The position numbers were made by a program, and so were the translations under genes. Shown here in pieces: positions 1-7,972 of a stretch of 64,000 bases of DNA. Under the pieces are notes generated by a model that saw only the letters and a list, made by a program, of their open reading frames with translations, made no database searches and was not told the DNA's origin. Each line of letters starts with the position of its first letter. Within the stretch, counting starts at the first letter, position 1. The DNA is from Planctomycetota bacterium (GTDB lineage: Bacteria > Planctomycetota > Phycisphaerae > Phycisphaerales > UBA1924), in NCBI GenBank assembly GCA_018968885.1, contig JAGWZK010000010.1, positions 1 through 64,000 on the forward strand. Reading direction: 5' to 3'.

Positions 1-162
1 ACCATCGCCAACTCTGATTCCTTCTGGCTGGTGATCAACGATGGTGCCGACGAACTGGACCATGAAGCGGCAATCGAGTACGCAGAGAACGTGATTGTGC
101 CGACTCCGGCATCGGCGGGAGTGGCGTTGATGGGCTTGGTTGCGATTCGCCGCCGCCGCTGA
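1..162 (+). CDS. PEP-CTERM-type exported protein, C-terminal end only
   Basis: The reading frame is open from the window edge and stops with TGA at 160-162, giving the last 53 residues of a protein whose start lies outside. The tail has the sorting-signal layout: a VPTPASAG motif, a short hydrophobic stretch (VALMGLVAI) and a final RRRR. In planctomycetes this variant PEP-CTERM signal marks exported, envelope-anchored proteins processed by an exosortase-type system. The visible upstream part is acidic and gives no family hint. The function of the rest of the protein cannot be judged. Confidence 0.75.
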   Translation, partial: TIANSDSFWLVINDGADELDHEAAIEYAENVIVPTPASAGVALMGLVAIRRRR

Positions 163-228
163 TTGCAGGTTGGTCATTCCCTCGCCCGAAACACGAACCG
201 ATTCGCCGTCCCATCCGGGGCGGCGTCT

Positions 229-981
229 TCATGTTCCCCGCCGATGCCCGAAGAGATCAATGTGCAAACGGCGGCAGAAACGCCAGCCGCGCTGGATGCA
301 GGCATCAACAATCCATTGATGCTCACCAGGCGTGGGCACGTGCGTCCCCTCGGGCATGAGCATGATCCGATCACGCTGTGCATTGGGCATGGCGAGTTCG
401 GCCAGCATCGCGGCGATCTCTGCGAGTTCCGCGGGGTGCGAGACGACGAACTTGAGTTGATAGGCGGGAAAGTCGTTCATCAAGGCCCGCACCACATCCG
501 GTTTCCACCGTCGCTCATTGTGCCGCAGGCGCCACGCCCCGTCGGGATCGCGCGGGTCGCCTTTCTGGGGTGCCGAATCTGCGAGCTTGGGGCTGATGCT
601 CATCAGGTCACAAGCCAGTCGATCCGGACTTCGGTGAATTGTCCCGGCGGTTTCGATCGTGATGCGCATCCCTAGCTGCCGCAGACCGGCACACAGTGGC
701 TCGACTGCATCAAAGAGCATTGGCTCACCACCCGTGACCACGGCGTGCCGCACACCTGACCGCGCGGCTTCCTCCAAAACACTCTCCACGCCGCGCACAT
801 CCCCTTCGGGTTCCCAACTCGCAAACGCCGTGTCGCACCAGCGGCACCGGAGATTACAGCCACTGAGTCGAATGAAATAGGAAGGCACACCTGTGAGCGA
901 GCCCTCACCTTGCACAGAGGTAAACGTCTCTGCGACCTTGACACGCGAGGCGGTTTCGGTATGCAGTCGCACATCACTCAC
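229..981 (-). CDS. queE: 7-carboxy-7-deazaguanine synthase (radical SAM)
   Basis: About 250 residues. QueE makes 7-carboxy-7-deazaguanine from carboxytetrahydropterin, a step toward the queuosine base. The N-terminal part has ETFTSVQGEG (substrate-binding region) and the SAM-cluster motif CNLRCRWC (CxxxCxxC form), then a VTGGEP glycine motif; all fit QueE. The GTG at 981 is chosen because it lies just before the conserved part and overlaps the trmB stop by 8 bp, so the two genes are probably translated together. An upstream ATG at 999 would add six residues. The pathway link is strengthened by tgt at 27.8-29.1 kb and a QueC-like gene near 20 kb. Confidence 0.93.
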   Translation of the reverse strand: MSDVRLHTETASRVKVAETFTSVQGEGSLTGVPSYFIRLSGCNLRCRWCDTAFASWEPEGDVRGVESVLEEAARSGVRHAVVTGGEPMLFDAVEPLCAGLRQLGMRITIETAGTIHRSPDRLACDLMSISPKLADSAPQKGDPRDPDGAWRLRHNERRWKPDVVRALMNDFPAYQLKFVVSHPAELAEIAAMLAELAMPNAQRDRIMLMPEGTHVPTPGEHQWIVDACIQRGWRFCRRLHIDLFGHRRGT

Positions 982-1756
982 GCGACACCGCCACCCCAAC
1001 CGTCCCCTGCTTCACCAGCACCGTTGCGTGAGCGAGGCGATCATCACGCTTGAACTTGCGTTCGTAGTTGGTCCCCAGCAGTTCACCATCTTCGGCCCAC
1101 AAAGGCGCGGTAAACGGTCTCTCGGTAAACGCCGCTCCGCCTGCCGCAGCGCGAATCTCCGCAGGCACACCAGCCCCACTCTTGCTGCACCAGCGATCAA
1201 AGAACGTGCGGTCCCATTCCCACAATTCATCGTGGTCGGTCACCACGCGCAATTCGCCACCAGGAATCAGCACGCGCCACGCTTGGGTCAGAAACCCATC
1301 CTGAATTACGCGGTTCTTGTGGTGCTTGGTCTTTGGCCAGGGGTCGCTGAAATACAGGTGAATCACCCGCACGATGCCTGCTGGCGTGCGCCAACGCAGA
1401 AAGTCCACGGCGTTGGTGTGCAGCATGCGCACGTTCTTGGCTCCGCGTCGCCGCAGGCGATCCGCGCAGTACGCGCAAATCTCCCCTTCCCATTCGATGC
1501 CCAGATAGTTTGTCTCCGGGTCTGCCGCACTTTGGTTGACGATGAACGCGCCCTTGCCAGTGCCGATCTCGATTTCAAACGGTCGCTCAGGATGCGCAAA
1601 CCAACGGCGCGGATCGAGTCGCCCCGCTTCCGGATCAGTCATCGCGGCATCCGGCAACACCGGGCACTCTGCCAGCGTCACAGCGATCACACCCGGTGCC
1701 GTGTCATACAGCTTGGGCTTGATCGAATCCGCGTTGCTCTTGGCCACATCCGTCAT
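974..1756 (-). CDS. trmB: tRNA (guanine-N7)-methyltransferase
   Basis: A SAM-dependent methyltransferase of about 260 residues that forms m7G46 in tRNA. Motif I is EIGTGKG, followed by GIEWEG. The TrmB signature DPWPKTKHHKNR is intact, and the VVTDHDELWEW segment matches the family C-terminal half. An ATG 57 nt further upstream (1813) exists. The ATG at 1756 is preferred because a TAAAGT hexamer lies exactly 5 nt before it, matching the leaderless pattern seen at folD, and because the domain starts soon after. It is followed by queE with an 8-bp overlap; both products act on tRNA modification. Confidence 0.93.
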   Translation of the reverse strand: MTDVAKSNADSIKPKLYDTAPGVIAVTLAECPVLPDAAMTDPEAGRLDPRRWFAHPERPFEIEIGTGKGAFIVNQSAADPETNYLGIEWEGEICAYCADRLRRRGAKNVRMLHTNAVDFLRWRTPAGIVRVIHLYFSDPWPKTKHHKNRVIQDGFLTQAWRVLIPGGELRVVTDHDELWEWDRTFFDRWCSKSGAGVPAEIRAAAGGAAFTERPFTAPLWAEDGELLGTNYERKFKRDDRLAHATVLVKQGTVGVAVSRE

Positions 1757-1761
1757 GCCTG

Positions 1762-1767
1762 ACTTTA
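1762..1767 (-). promoter_or_regulatory. Putative leaderless -10 element of trmB (TAAAGT)
   Basis: Reading the minus strand, TAAAGT is followed by five bases and then the trmB ATG. That spacing puts transcription start at or next to the A of ATG. No Shine-Dalgarno sequence is visible. The same hexamer with the same spacing occurs before folD. Confidence 0.5.
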
Positions 1768-2037
1768 TGCGGGCGTTCCCTCGGTCTATGCGTGAATTCG
1801 CGTGTAACTGCACAGGGACGCGGAACGGATAACCGGCCCTGACGTATCTCTAGTTGAGGACGTTCCGGGGTATGGGGTTCAGACGACCGTGCGCCGGGCC
1901 GATATCTCAGGGATGGATGCGCTGCGGCACATCCACCTTTCCGGCGCGAGGGGCAACCTCACACCGGGCCTTGCCGGGTTGTTCGATGTTCCCGCCGGTC
2001 GGGGCCGGCCAAGTTCATCTCACGCTTCCCGGTCCGA

Positions 2038-2062
2038 GGCGATGGATTCCATCGCCAGGAGG
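2038..2062 (+). promoter_or_regulatory. Hairpin abutting the prkA Shine-Dalgarno
   Basis: GGCGATGGA and TCCATCGCC (2038-2056) form an almost loopless inverted repeat. It is followed directly by AGGAGG (2057-2062), seven bases before the GTG start of prkA. The rest of the gap from trmB (1757-2037) is GC-rich with no gene that I can support. The stem could affect ribosome access or mRNA stability, but nothing in the sequence proves this. Confidence 0.45.
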
Positions 2063-2069
2063 CCTTGCC

Positions 2070-4262
2070 GTGAACGATGAGATCAACCAGCCGTCGTGGA
2101 ATACTGCCGCGTTTTATAAGGCAAGTGGCACCACCCCACCTGTGGGCGGCGAGTCCAGCAACGAAGCCGATCTGGCCTCCGTGATCGAGTCACGACTTGA
2201 TCGCAAGCGCTATCAGGACCATCACTGGAGCGGCACGTTCTTTGAATACCTCGACATGGTGAATGCCAACCCTGCCATGTTGCGCAATGCGTATCAGCGC
2301 GCGTTTGATGCCATCATGGCGCACGGCAGCGAGCACTACAAGCTCTTCAAGAAAGAGTGCGTGCGGTATCACTTCTTCAGCGATCCCTTCGATCGTGGTC
2401 AGGATGCGATTTTTGGGCTGGATTTCGCCCTCATGCAGTTGGTGGACTTCTTCCGCTCGGCGGCTGAGGGGTATGGCACCGACAAACGCATTCTGTTGCT
2501 GCACGGGCCAGTGGGATCATCGAAGTCAACGATCGCTCGGATCCTGAAGAAGGGGATGGAGCATTACTCGCGCACGCAGGAAGGCGCGCTGTATTCGTAC
2601 TCGTGGCTGTTGAACAGCAACTGCGAAGTGGAGCCGGTGGCCACGGCGGGTGGCACGCGCGAGGCAGTGAAGAGCCATGAATTCATCTGTCCGATGCACG
2701 AGGAGCCGCTGCTGCTGGTGCCGCGGGAAGCCCGCGAAGACATCATGGCGAGATTGAACGCCAAGTACCGCCCCGAGCACCACAACGGACGTCTGAAGCT
2801 GCAGGGCGAGCCGTGCCCCTTCTGCCGCAAGGTGGTTGAGGACTTGATGCGGTTCTATGACGGCGATTGGAAGAAGGTGATGGGGCACGTGAAGGTTCGC
2901 CGCATTGTGCTGAGCGAGAAGGATCGCGTAGGTATTGGCACCTTCCAGCCCAAGGATGAGAAGAATCAGGATTCAACCGAACTCACCGGCGATATCAACT
3001 ATCGCAAGATCGCCCAGTTTGGCAGCGATTCAGATCCGCGTGCGTTCAACTTTGATGGCGAACTGAATATCGCCAATCGCGGCGTGTGCGAATTCATCGA
3101 AGTGCTGAAGCTGGATGTGGCGTTCTTGTATGACTTGCTGGGCGCATCGCAGGAACACTCGATCAAGCCCAAAAAGTTCGCCCAGACGCACATCGACGAA
3201 GTCATCATCGGGCACACCAATGAGCCGGAATACAAGCGGCTTCAGAACAATGAACTGATGGAGGCGTTCAGAGACCGCACCATCAAGATCGATGTGCCGT
3301 ACAACATCAAGCTTGATGACGAGATCAAGATCTATCAGAAGGATTTCAGTGCCGAGCGGATCAAGGGCATGCACATCGCCCCGCACACGCTGGAGGTCGC
3401 CGCGATGTGGGCGGTGCTGACGCGTCTGGAAGAGCCCAAGAAAGCGGGGCTCACCCTGTTGCAGAAGTTGAAACTCTACAATGGCAAGTCGATCCCGGGG
3501 TTCACCGAGGATTCGATCAAGGAACTCAAGGAAGAGTCGCACCGCGAAGGCATGACGGGGATCAGTCCTCGGTATATCCAGGACAAGGTGTCGAACGCGC
3601 TGGTGAGCCGCGGGGCCATTGAAGACCGAACGGTGAATCCCTTCATGGTGATCAATGAGCTGGAGCAGGGAATCTCCGGGCACTCCCTGATCAACGATGA
3701 GAACACCCGCAAGCGATTCCGCGAATTGCTGGCGGTGGTGAAAGAGGAATACGAGGACATCATCAAGAGCGAAGTGCAGCGGGCCATCAGCGCCGACGAG
3801 GACGCCATCCGCCGCCTGTGCGCCAACTACATCGAATCAGTCCGCGCCTACACGCAGAAGGAAAAGGTGTTGAACAAGTACACCGGCAAGTACGATGAGC
3901 CGGATGAACGCCTCATGCGCTCGATCGAGGAAAAGATCGAGATCGCCGAATCTCGCAAGGACGATTTCCGTCAGGAGATCATGAACTACATCGGCGCACT
4001 GGCGCTGGATGGACGCAAGTTTGAATTCAACACCAATGCACGTTTGTACAAGGCCTTGGAACTCAAACTCTTTGAGGACCAGCGCGACACCATCAAGCTC
4101 AAGAACCTGGTCTCCAGCGTGGTTGACGATGAGACGCAGAAGAAGATCGACGTCGTCAAGCAGCGTCTGATCAAGAACTTTGGGTACAACGAAACCAGCG
4201 CGACGGATGTGCTGAACTACGTTGCCTCGATCTTTGCCCGCGGCGACAGCAAGAGCCGGTGA
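2070..4262 (+). CDS. prkA: PrkA-family serine protein kinase (AAA-type)
   Basis: A protein of 730 residues, slightly longer than the usual 640-690 of PrkA/YeaG. These proteins combine an AAA-like ATPase region with a C-terminal kinase-like domain and act in stress and sporulation physiology. The Walker A form GPVGSSKST lies in the N-terminal third, within [14 protein letters not shown]. It is followed by the family's internal Cys pairs (CPMHEEPLL and CPFCRKV). The GTG at 2070 is set by a perfect AGGAGG seven bases upstream; the longer open frame back to 1854 has unrelated composition. The gene has its own terminator just downstream. The usual yeaH/yeaI partners are not adjacent. Confidence 0.92.
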   Translation: MNDEINQPSWNTAAFYKASGTTPPVGGESSNEADLASVIESRLDRKRYQDHHWSGTFFEYLDMVNANPAMLRNAYQRAFDAIMAHGSEHYKLFKKECVRYHFFSDPFDRGQDAIFGLDFALMQLVDFFRSAAEGYGTDKRILLLHGPVGSSKSTIARILKKGMEHYSRTQEGALYSYSWLLNSNCEVEPVATAGGTREAVKSHEFICPMHEEPLLLVPREAREDIMARLNAKYRPEHHNGRLKLQGEPCPFCRKVVEDLMRFYDGDWKKVMGHVKVRRIVLSEKDRVGIGTFQPKDEKNQDSTELTGDINYRKIAQFGSDSDPRAFNFDGELNIANRGVCEFIEVLKLDVAFLYDLLGASQEHSIKPKKFAQTHIDEVIIGHTNEPEYKRLQNNELMEAFRDRTIKIDVPYNIKLDDEIKIYQKDFSAERIKGMHIAPHTLEVAAMWAVLTRLEEPKKAGLTLLQKLKLYNGKSIPGFTEDSIKELKEESHREGMTGISPRYIQDKVSNALVSRGAIEDRTVNPFMVINELEQGISGHSLINDENTRKRFRELLAVVKEEYEDIIKSEVQRAISADEDAIRRLCANYIESVRAYTQKEKVLNKYTGKYDEPDERLMRSIEEKIEIAESRKDDFRQEIMNYIGALALDGRKFEFNTNARLYKALELKLFEDQRDTIKLKNLVSSVVDDETQKKIDVVKQRLIKNFGYNETSATDVLNYVASIFARGDSKSR

Positions 4263-4286
4263 GAACCACCAGAAAGTCACGTATCA

Positions 4287-4313
4287 GGCGGGAGGTTTGC
4301 ACCTCCCGCCTTT
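4287..4313 (+). terminator. Intrinsic terminator of prkA
   Basis: GGCGGGAGGT and ACCTCCCGCC form a perfect 10-bp stem with a TTGC loop, followed by a short TTTGT. It sits 24 nt after the prkA stop. Confidence 0.85.
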
Positions 4314-4322
4314 GTCATTCGG

Positions 4323-4328
4323 TATGCT
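4323..4328 (+). promoter_or_regulatory. Putative leaderless -10 element (TATGCT)
   Basis: TATGCT is followed by six bases and the ATG of the zinc-ribbon gene at 4335. The gene sits behind the prkA terminator, so it needs its own promoter. No Shine-Dalgarno or good -35 box is visible. Confidence 0.5.
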
Positions 4329-4334
4329 CTTGAT

Positions 4335-4808
4335 ATGAAGCCGCCAACGAAAGGATCCGCGGAGAACCTGCCGCTGGATGCACGCTGCGAATCGTGCCTG
4401 TATTCCTTCGCTGGCCTGCCCACGAAAGGCAATTGCCCGGAATGCGGCATCACGTACGGCTTTGAATACCTCTACCGGCGCGGTTCACTTGCCAAGGAAA
4501 CATGTGCCAAGTGTCGGTATCCGCTCAAAGGTCTTGCATTACGCGGCAACTGTCCAGAGTGCGGTGAGACATACCGATTTGACGCACCCAAGCGAGAGAG
4601 ACCCGCGGCGGGCTGGGGTGGGGTGTGGCGATGGTTCAGCGATCGCCTGCCGCGATTTGACTTCAAGATCGCGCTGGTGCTGCTGATTCTCGCGACAGCG
4701 ATATTCCTCGGAATCACCGGTTGGATTGCCTTTCGAAAGATCTACAAGAAAGTAGTTCTGGGCCCACAGGGTGTATTCATCACTTGGCCGTCTGCATCTT
4801 ATCGATAA
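4335..4808 (+). CDS. Double zinc-ribbon protein with one membrane segment
   Basis: 157 residues of unknown function. Two C-x2-C-x11-C-x2-C ribbons lie at about residues 15-32 and 56-73, each ending in GNCPECG and each carrying a hydrophobic/aromatic-L-x-G-L core. One transmembrane helix follows (ALVLLILATAIFLGITGWIAF), then a short tail. The ribbons would bind zinc in the cytoplasm next to the membrane. The 3' end overlaps the convergent lipoprotein gene by 29 bp. A related protein with the same two ribbons and more membrane segments lies at 18.1-18.8 kb. I know no function for this type of protein. Confidence 0.75.
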   Translation: MKPPTKGSAENLPLDARCESCLYSFAGLPTKGNCPECGITYGFEYLYRRGSLAKETCAKCRYPLKGLALRGNCPECGETYRFDAPKRERPAAGWGGVWRWFSDRLPRFDFKIALVLLILATAIFLGITGWIAFRKIYKKVVLGPQGVFITWPSASYR

Positions 4809-5451
4809 ATGTCGTCGCCTCAGTGATGGAAGCTTCCATCTCCTTGATCAGCGCGCTGACATCGTTCTGAATCGTGGTCGCCTCGCCTTGCAGACTAGCG
4901 ATGGCCTGAGCGTTGAGATTGTGCTTCAGAAAGAGGACGTGCTCTTTGAGAGATTGCAGAACGGGCTGCATCTTGCCCTCAGCCGCGCGCATCTTGGAAA
5001 GCAGGGTCTGATACTGACTCTTTGTCGCGTTCAACTGATTCTCACTCGCCGAGCGCAGGGATTGATTGGTGTACTGGCTGAGTTCTTTCTGCCATTCGGC
5101 AAAGAGGGCATCCGCCACATTCTCAACATCCTTGATGCGGCCGGAGACTTTGGATGCCTTGCCATCCGCAGATTCGTACGCGCTCTTGAGCTTGTCGTAC
5201 TTGGCTTCCAGATCACCGAGTTTGCCTTTCTGGTCCGTCACATCAAGGAATTGGGCGAGGGCAGACTCAAACTGCTTCTTGGCCTCGACCTGTCCCTCTT
5301 TGGCGTCCTGCACCCGCGCCACGAGCTGATCACGTTTGGCGATGCCAAAAATGCTCTCTTTGGCAGCGATCGTCGTGGAAGCGCAACCCACCAGCGCTGC
5401 ACACGAGCAACCGAGAATCACACACAACGCAGCCACGCGGCACATGGACAT
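4780..5451 (-). CDS. DUF2959-type lipoprotein, coiled coil
   Basis: 223 residues. The N-terminus is a lipoprotein signal peptide ending in LVGCAS (lipobox Cys near residue 23). The mature part starts with FGIAKRDQLVARVQDA, the hallmark of DUF2959, and is almost wholly Ala/Lys/Glu-rich helix, so a long coiled coil is likely. It should be anchored in a membrane facing the periplasm. The start is the ATG at 5451, because AAGGAG lies seven bases before it; a TTG two codons earlier lacks spacing. It is downstream of, and on the same strand as, the haem-motif protein at 5.5-6.3 kb. The role of DUF2959 is not established. Confidence 0.8.
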   Translation of the reverse strand: MSMCRVAALCVILGCSCAALVGCASTTIAAKESIFGIAKRDQLVARVQDAKEGQVEAKKQFESALAQFLDVTDQKGKLGDLEAKYDKLKSAYESADGKASKVSGRIKDVENVADALFAEWQKELSQYTNQSLRSASENQLNATKSQYQTLLSKMRAAEGKMQPVLQSLKEHVLFLKHNLNAQAIASLQGEATTIQNDVSALIKEMEASITEATTFIDKMQTAK

Positions 5452-5501
5452 AGGCAAACTCCTTGAAGAACACGCAACAGTAGGTTCAATGGCTCTCGCG
5501 A

Positions 5502-6254
5502 TTACGACTCGATCTTCACCGGCCGCCAGAGATCAATCAACACCATTACCAGCAGGAGCCCACTGGACAAGGCGTACATGGCTCCGCCGGCAACGACTCC
5601 ATAGATCATGGGCTTGATGTCGCCAGCGAACCATTGGCACGCCAGATCCATCAACAGGCCAAACCCGGAAAGGAAGACCAGCGCCCCCACTCCCTTGCGT
5701 GACCACGCTGTGCACACCGCAAGCCCCGCGATGGCAATGGACATAGTGCCCAACGCAAGAGAGTGCGTGTGCAAACTGGCGGCGACAATCTTCTTCGGAG
5801 TCCGATCAATCTTGCGGCTGAACGCCACCTTCTTCACATCGTCGAAAAAGTCCAACGGCAGTTTCTTGGCAACCGCTTGTGCCTCAGGCGCTTTGCGGCT
5901 GTGGCACGATGTGCAGTTCTTGGCGATGATCTCTGCTGGGGCATAGTCCCCGGCATCCAGATTGTCATAGTCCTCGGCGATGCGCGTACCTGTGAGCCAC
6001 TTCAGCAATGCTTCCTTGGCCTTGGGGTCCAGATTCTCGGGGTGATTGCGATCCAGGGCCAAGAGCAATGGAGCCCGTGATTCCAGTCCCTGATACTGGG
6101 CCTTCACATCGTCCATGGTGAACTCTGGCCGTTCATCGCGATTGCCGTGATGCCAGAACATGTGCGCGGCAGAGGCGATCAACCCGCCGCAGAGCACGAG
6201 CACAAGACATGTCAGGCCAAGTCGCGTCAGAGCAGGAAGCGATCGAAGTTGCAT
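5502..6254 (-). CDS. Membrane protein with a single CxxCH haem motif
   Basis: About 250 residues. An N-terminal hydrophobic segment (LTCLVLVLCGGLIASAAHMFW) is followed by a soluble region with one cytochrome c motif, CTSCH, near residue 118. At least three further membrane segments make up the C-terminal half, and HTHSLALG lies at the start of the first of them. The soluble part should face the periplasm, where haem is attached. One haem and conserved histidines near the membrane suggest electron transfer or redox sensing, but no oxidase partner is nearby. The start is the ATG at 6254, with AAGGA seven bases upstream. The family is not one I can name. Confidence 0.7.
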   Translation of the reverse strand: MQLRSLPALTRLGLTCLVLVLCGGLIASAAHMFWHHGNRDERPEFTMDDVKAQYQGLESRAPLLLALDRNHPENLDPKAKEALLKWLTGTRIAEDYDNLDAGDYAPAEIIAKNCTSCHSRKAPEAQAVAKKLPLDFFDDVKKVAFSRKIDRTPKKIVAASLHTHSLALGTMSIAIAGLAVCTAWSRKGVGALVFLSGFGLLMDLACQWFAGDIKPMIYGVVAGGAMYALSSGLLLVMVLIDLWRPVKIES

Positions 6255-6322
6255 GGTCACATCCTTGTGAAGGTCAATTGATCAAGAGCTAAAGACAATG
6301 CGCATAGGGCCGATCTTTGAAT

Positions 6323-7600
6323 TCAAGCCTTAAGCTCGTCTGGAGAAATCTTCACTTCTGAACCGGATGCCATTGCCTTATTGATCGCTGCTGCGACCAC
6401 GACGTTGCGCAGCCCTTCTTCCGCGGAACACGTCGGCGCCTTGCCCTCGCCGACGCTGGCGAGAAAATCCCAAAGACCGTAATAGACGGTGGGATTGGGA
6501 ATGCCGACACCATCTTTGAGTTTGCCCTGTGCCGCGAGCTTGGTGGCATCTGCGATGAGCGTGATGCCTTCGTCGTTGTGGAACTGCTGGCGATTGGCAT
6601 ACACCTCCCACCCCTGGGTGGGGGCATCGGCTTCCTTGAACATCCAGCCAGCGGTCCACGCGAGCTTGATGGCAGCATTGGAGCCAAGGAACTGCTCAAA
6701 CTTGCCGCCGAAGCTGTTACCCAGGGTGGCGGAGTACTGCATCGAAGTACCATCATCAAAGATCAGTGTGGCCGCGATAGTGTCCGGGACTTCGCGCCCG
6801 TCCTGATAGCTGCGGACCGCACCGCTGGCGCGTACGGCGATCGGATACTTGCCCGTGTACCAATGCACCACATCGATCTGGTGGCTGGCGATTTCGCCTG
6901 CGAGCCCAAGTGAGACGTCCTTATCCAAACGCCAGTTCAAGGCACGACCACGCTCACCATCACCGGGAATGCGCCAACTGGTCTTCTGATTGGCCTGGGC
7001 CTGAATGCCCATGAGGTCGCGGATTGCGTCGCTCTTGTAGAACTTTCGAGCCAGCTTGTAGATCGGATTGGAACGCCCTTCATGTCCCACGGCAAACACA
7101 ACCTTGGCACCGGCGGCGGCCTTGGCGATTTCACGGGCATCGGCGGCGGTGTGCGCCAGCGGTCCTTCGCAATAGACGTGCTTGCCCGCGGCGATCGCTG
7201 CAAGTGCGATCTCCTTGTGTTGATGGGTTGGCGTTGCGATCACGATCGCGCTCACCGCTTTATTCTCGAGCACTTTGCGATAGTCGGCTTCCCCAGCAAG
7301 CCCCTGATACTTGCGCAATCCGCGTTGCAGGCGGCCATCATCCGAATCGCACAGAGCCAGCAACTTGGCATTTTCCATCTTGCCAATCTCGCCCAAGATC
7401 GCGCTGCCTTGTTTACCCAGCCCGACCACTCCCAGACCGACACTGTCCGCCTGCACGCCGCTTCTGGCAGAGGCGACCGAAGGAACCCCCCCGAGCACGG
7501 CTGCCGCTCCCACAGCTCCGGCAACGCCGGCGGCCTGACCCAGAAATGCGCGGCGGTCGGAGACGCACGCCGCGAAATCGATGATGTTATTCTGATTCAT
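6323..7600 (-). CDS. Gfo/Idh/MocA-family oxidoreductase with Tat signal
   Basis: 425 residues. The N-terminus has a twin-arginine-like signal (DRRAFLGQAAGVAGAVGAAAVLG). The Rossmann motif VGLGVVGLGKQGSAILGEIG follows, then an EGPLAHT segment where family members have EKPL, so the usual Lys is missing, and the alpha/beta C-terminal domain. Planctomycetes carry many such exported dehydrogenases, thought to act on sugars or cyclitols, with NAD(P) bound before export. The ATG at 7600 is used because the signal peptide starts there; the open frame runs 52 codons further upstream without family character. The substrate cannot be inferred. Confidence 0.85.
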   Translation of the reverse strand: MNQNNIIDFAACVSDRRAFLGQAAGVAGAVGAAAVLGGVPSVASARSGVQADSVGLGVVGLGKQGSAILGEIGKMENAKLLALCDSDDGRLQRGLRKYQGLAGEADYRKVLENKAVSAIVIATPTHQHKEIALAAIAAGKHVYCEGPLAHTAADAREIAKAAAGAKVVFAVGHEGRSNPIYKLARKFYKSDAIRDLMGIQAQANQKTSWRIPGDGERGRALNWRLDKDVSLGLAGEIASHQIDVVHWYTGKYPIAVRASGAVRSYQDGREVPDTIAATLIFDDGTSMQYSATLGNSFGGKFEQFLGSNAAIKLAWTAGWMFKEADAPTQGWEVYANRQQFHNDEGITLIADATKLAAQGKLKDGVGIPNPTVYYGLWDFLASVGEGKAPTCSAEEGLRNVVVAAAINKAMASGSEVKISPDELKA

Positions 7601-7972
7601 GGCAAACTCGATCTGCGGCACAGCCGCGGTAGTGAGGCGATTGGAACCCCCAGGCGCATACACCTTGGCCCGAGGGTGGCTGCCGAACCAGGGCGGTCCG
7701 GGCAGCCGGGCGCATAGTTGACCGTCAAACGCTTCGCCTGTCAAGCAGAGACGCACCGTTCACAAGAAAGTGCCGGGAAAACCTGTTTGATTTTCATGGA
7801 GCGCCAAACAAATGCTCACTTTCTGCAAGAAACACGGCCCCATCGCGGATTCTCTATACACAGAACTGGCTTTTTCCTGTGAGATTCGTACGCTTTGCTT
7901 GCCGCGGTCACGGCTCTGATCCTCTTCCCGAGGGCGCACACGCTGCGCGTGTCGGGAGTAGGGACTTTTCTC
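7601..7972. other. Divergent intergenic region between oxidoreductase and ffh
   Basis: There is no convincing gene in these 372 bases. Just before ffh is an imperfect hairpin: outer CCCGA/TCGGG (7927-7931 and 7952-7956) and inner ACACGC-TGC-GCGTGT (7938-7952). GGGAG (7954-7958) follows, 14 bases before the ffh ATG. Promoters for both flanking genes must lie here, but I cannot place them with confidence. Confidence 0.5.

Noticed and set aside
893-1762. Plus-strand open frame of 289 codons
   Set aside because: It is antisense to trmB, whose motifs are intact.
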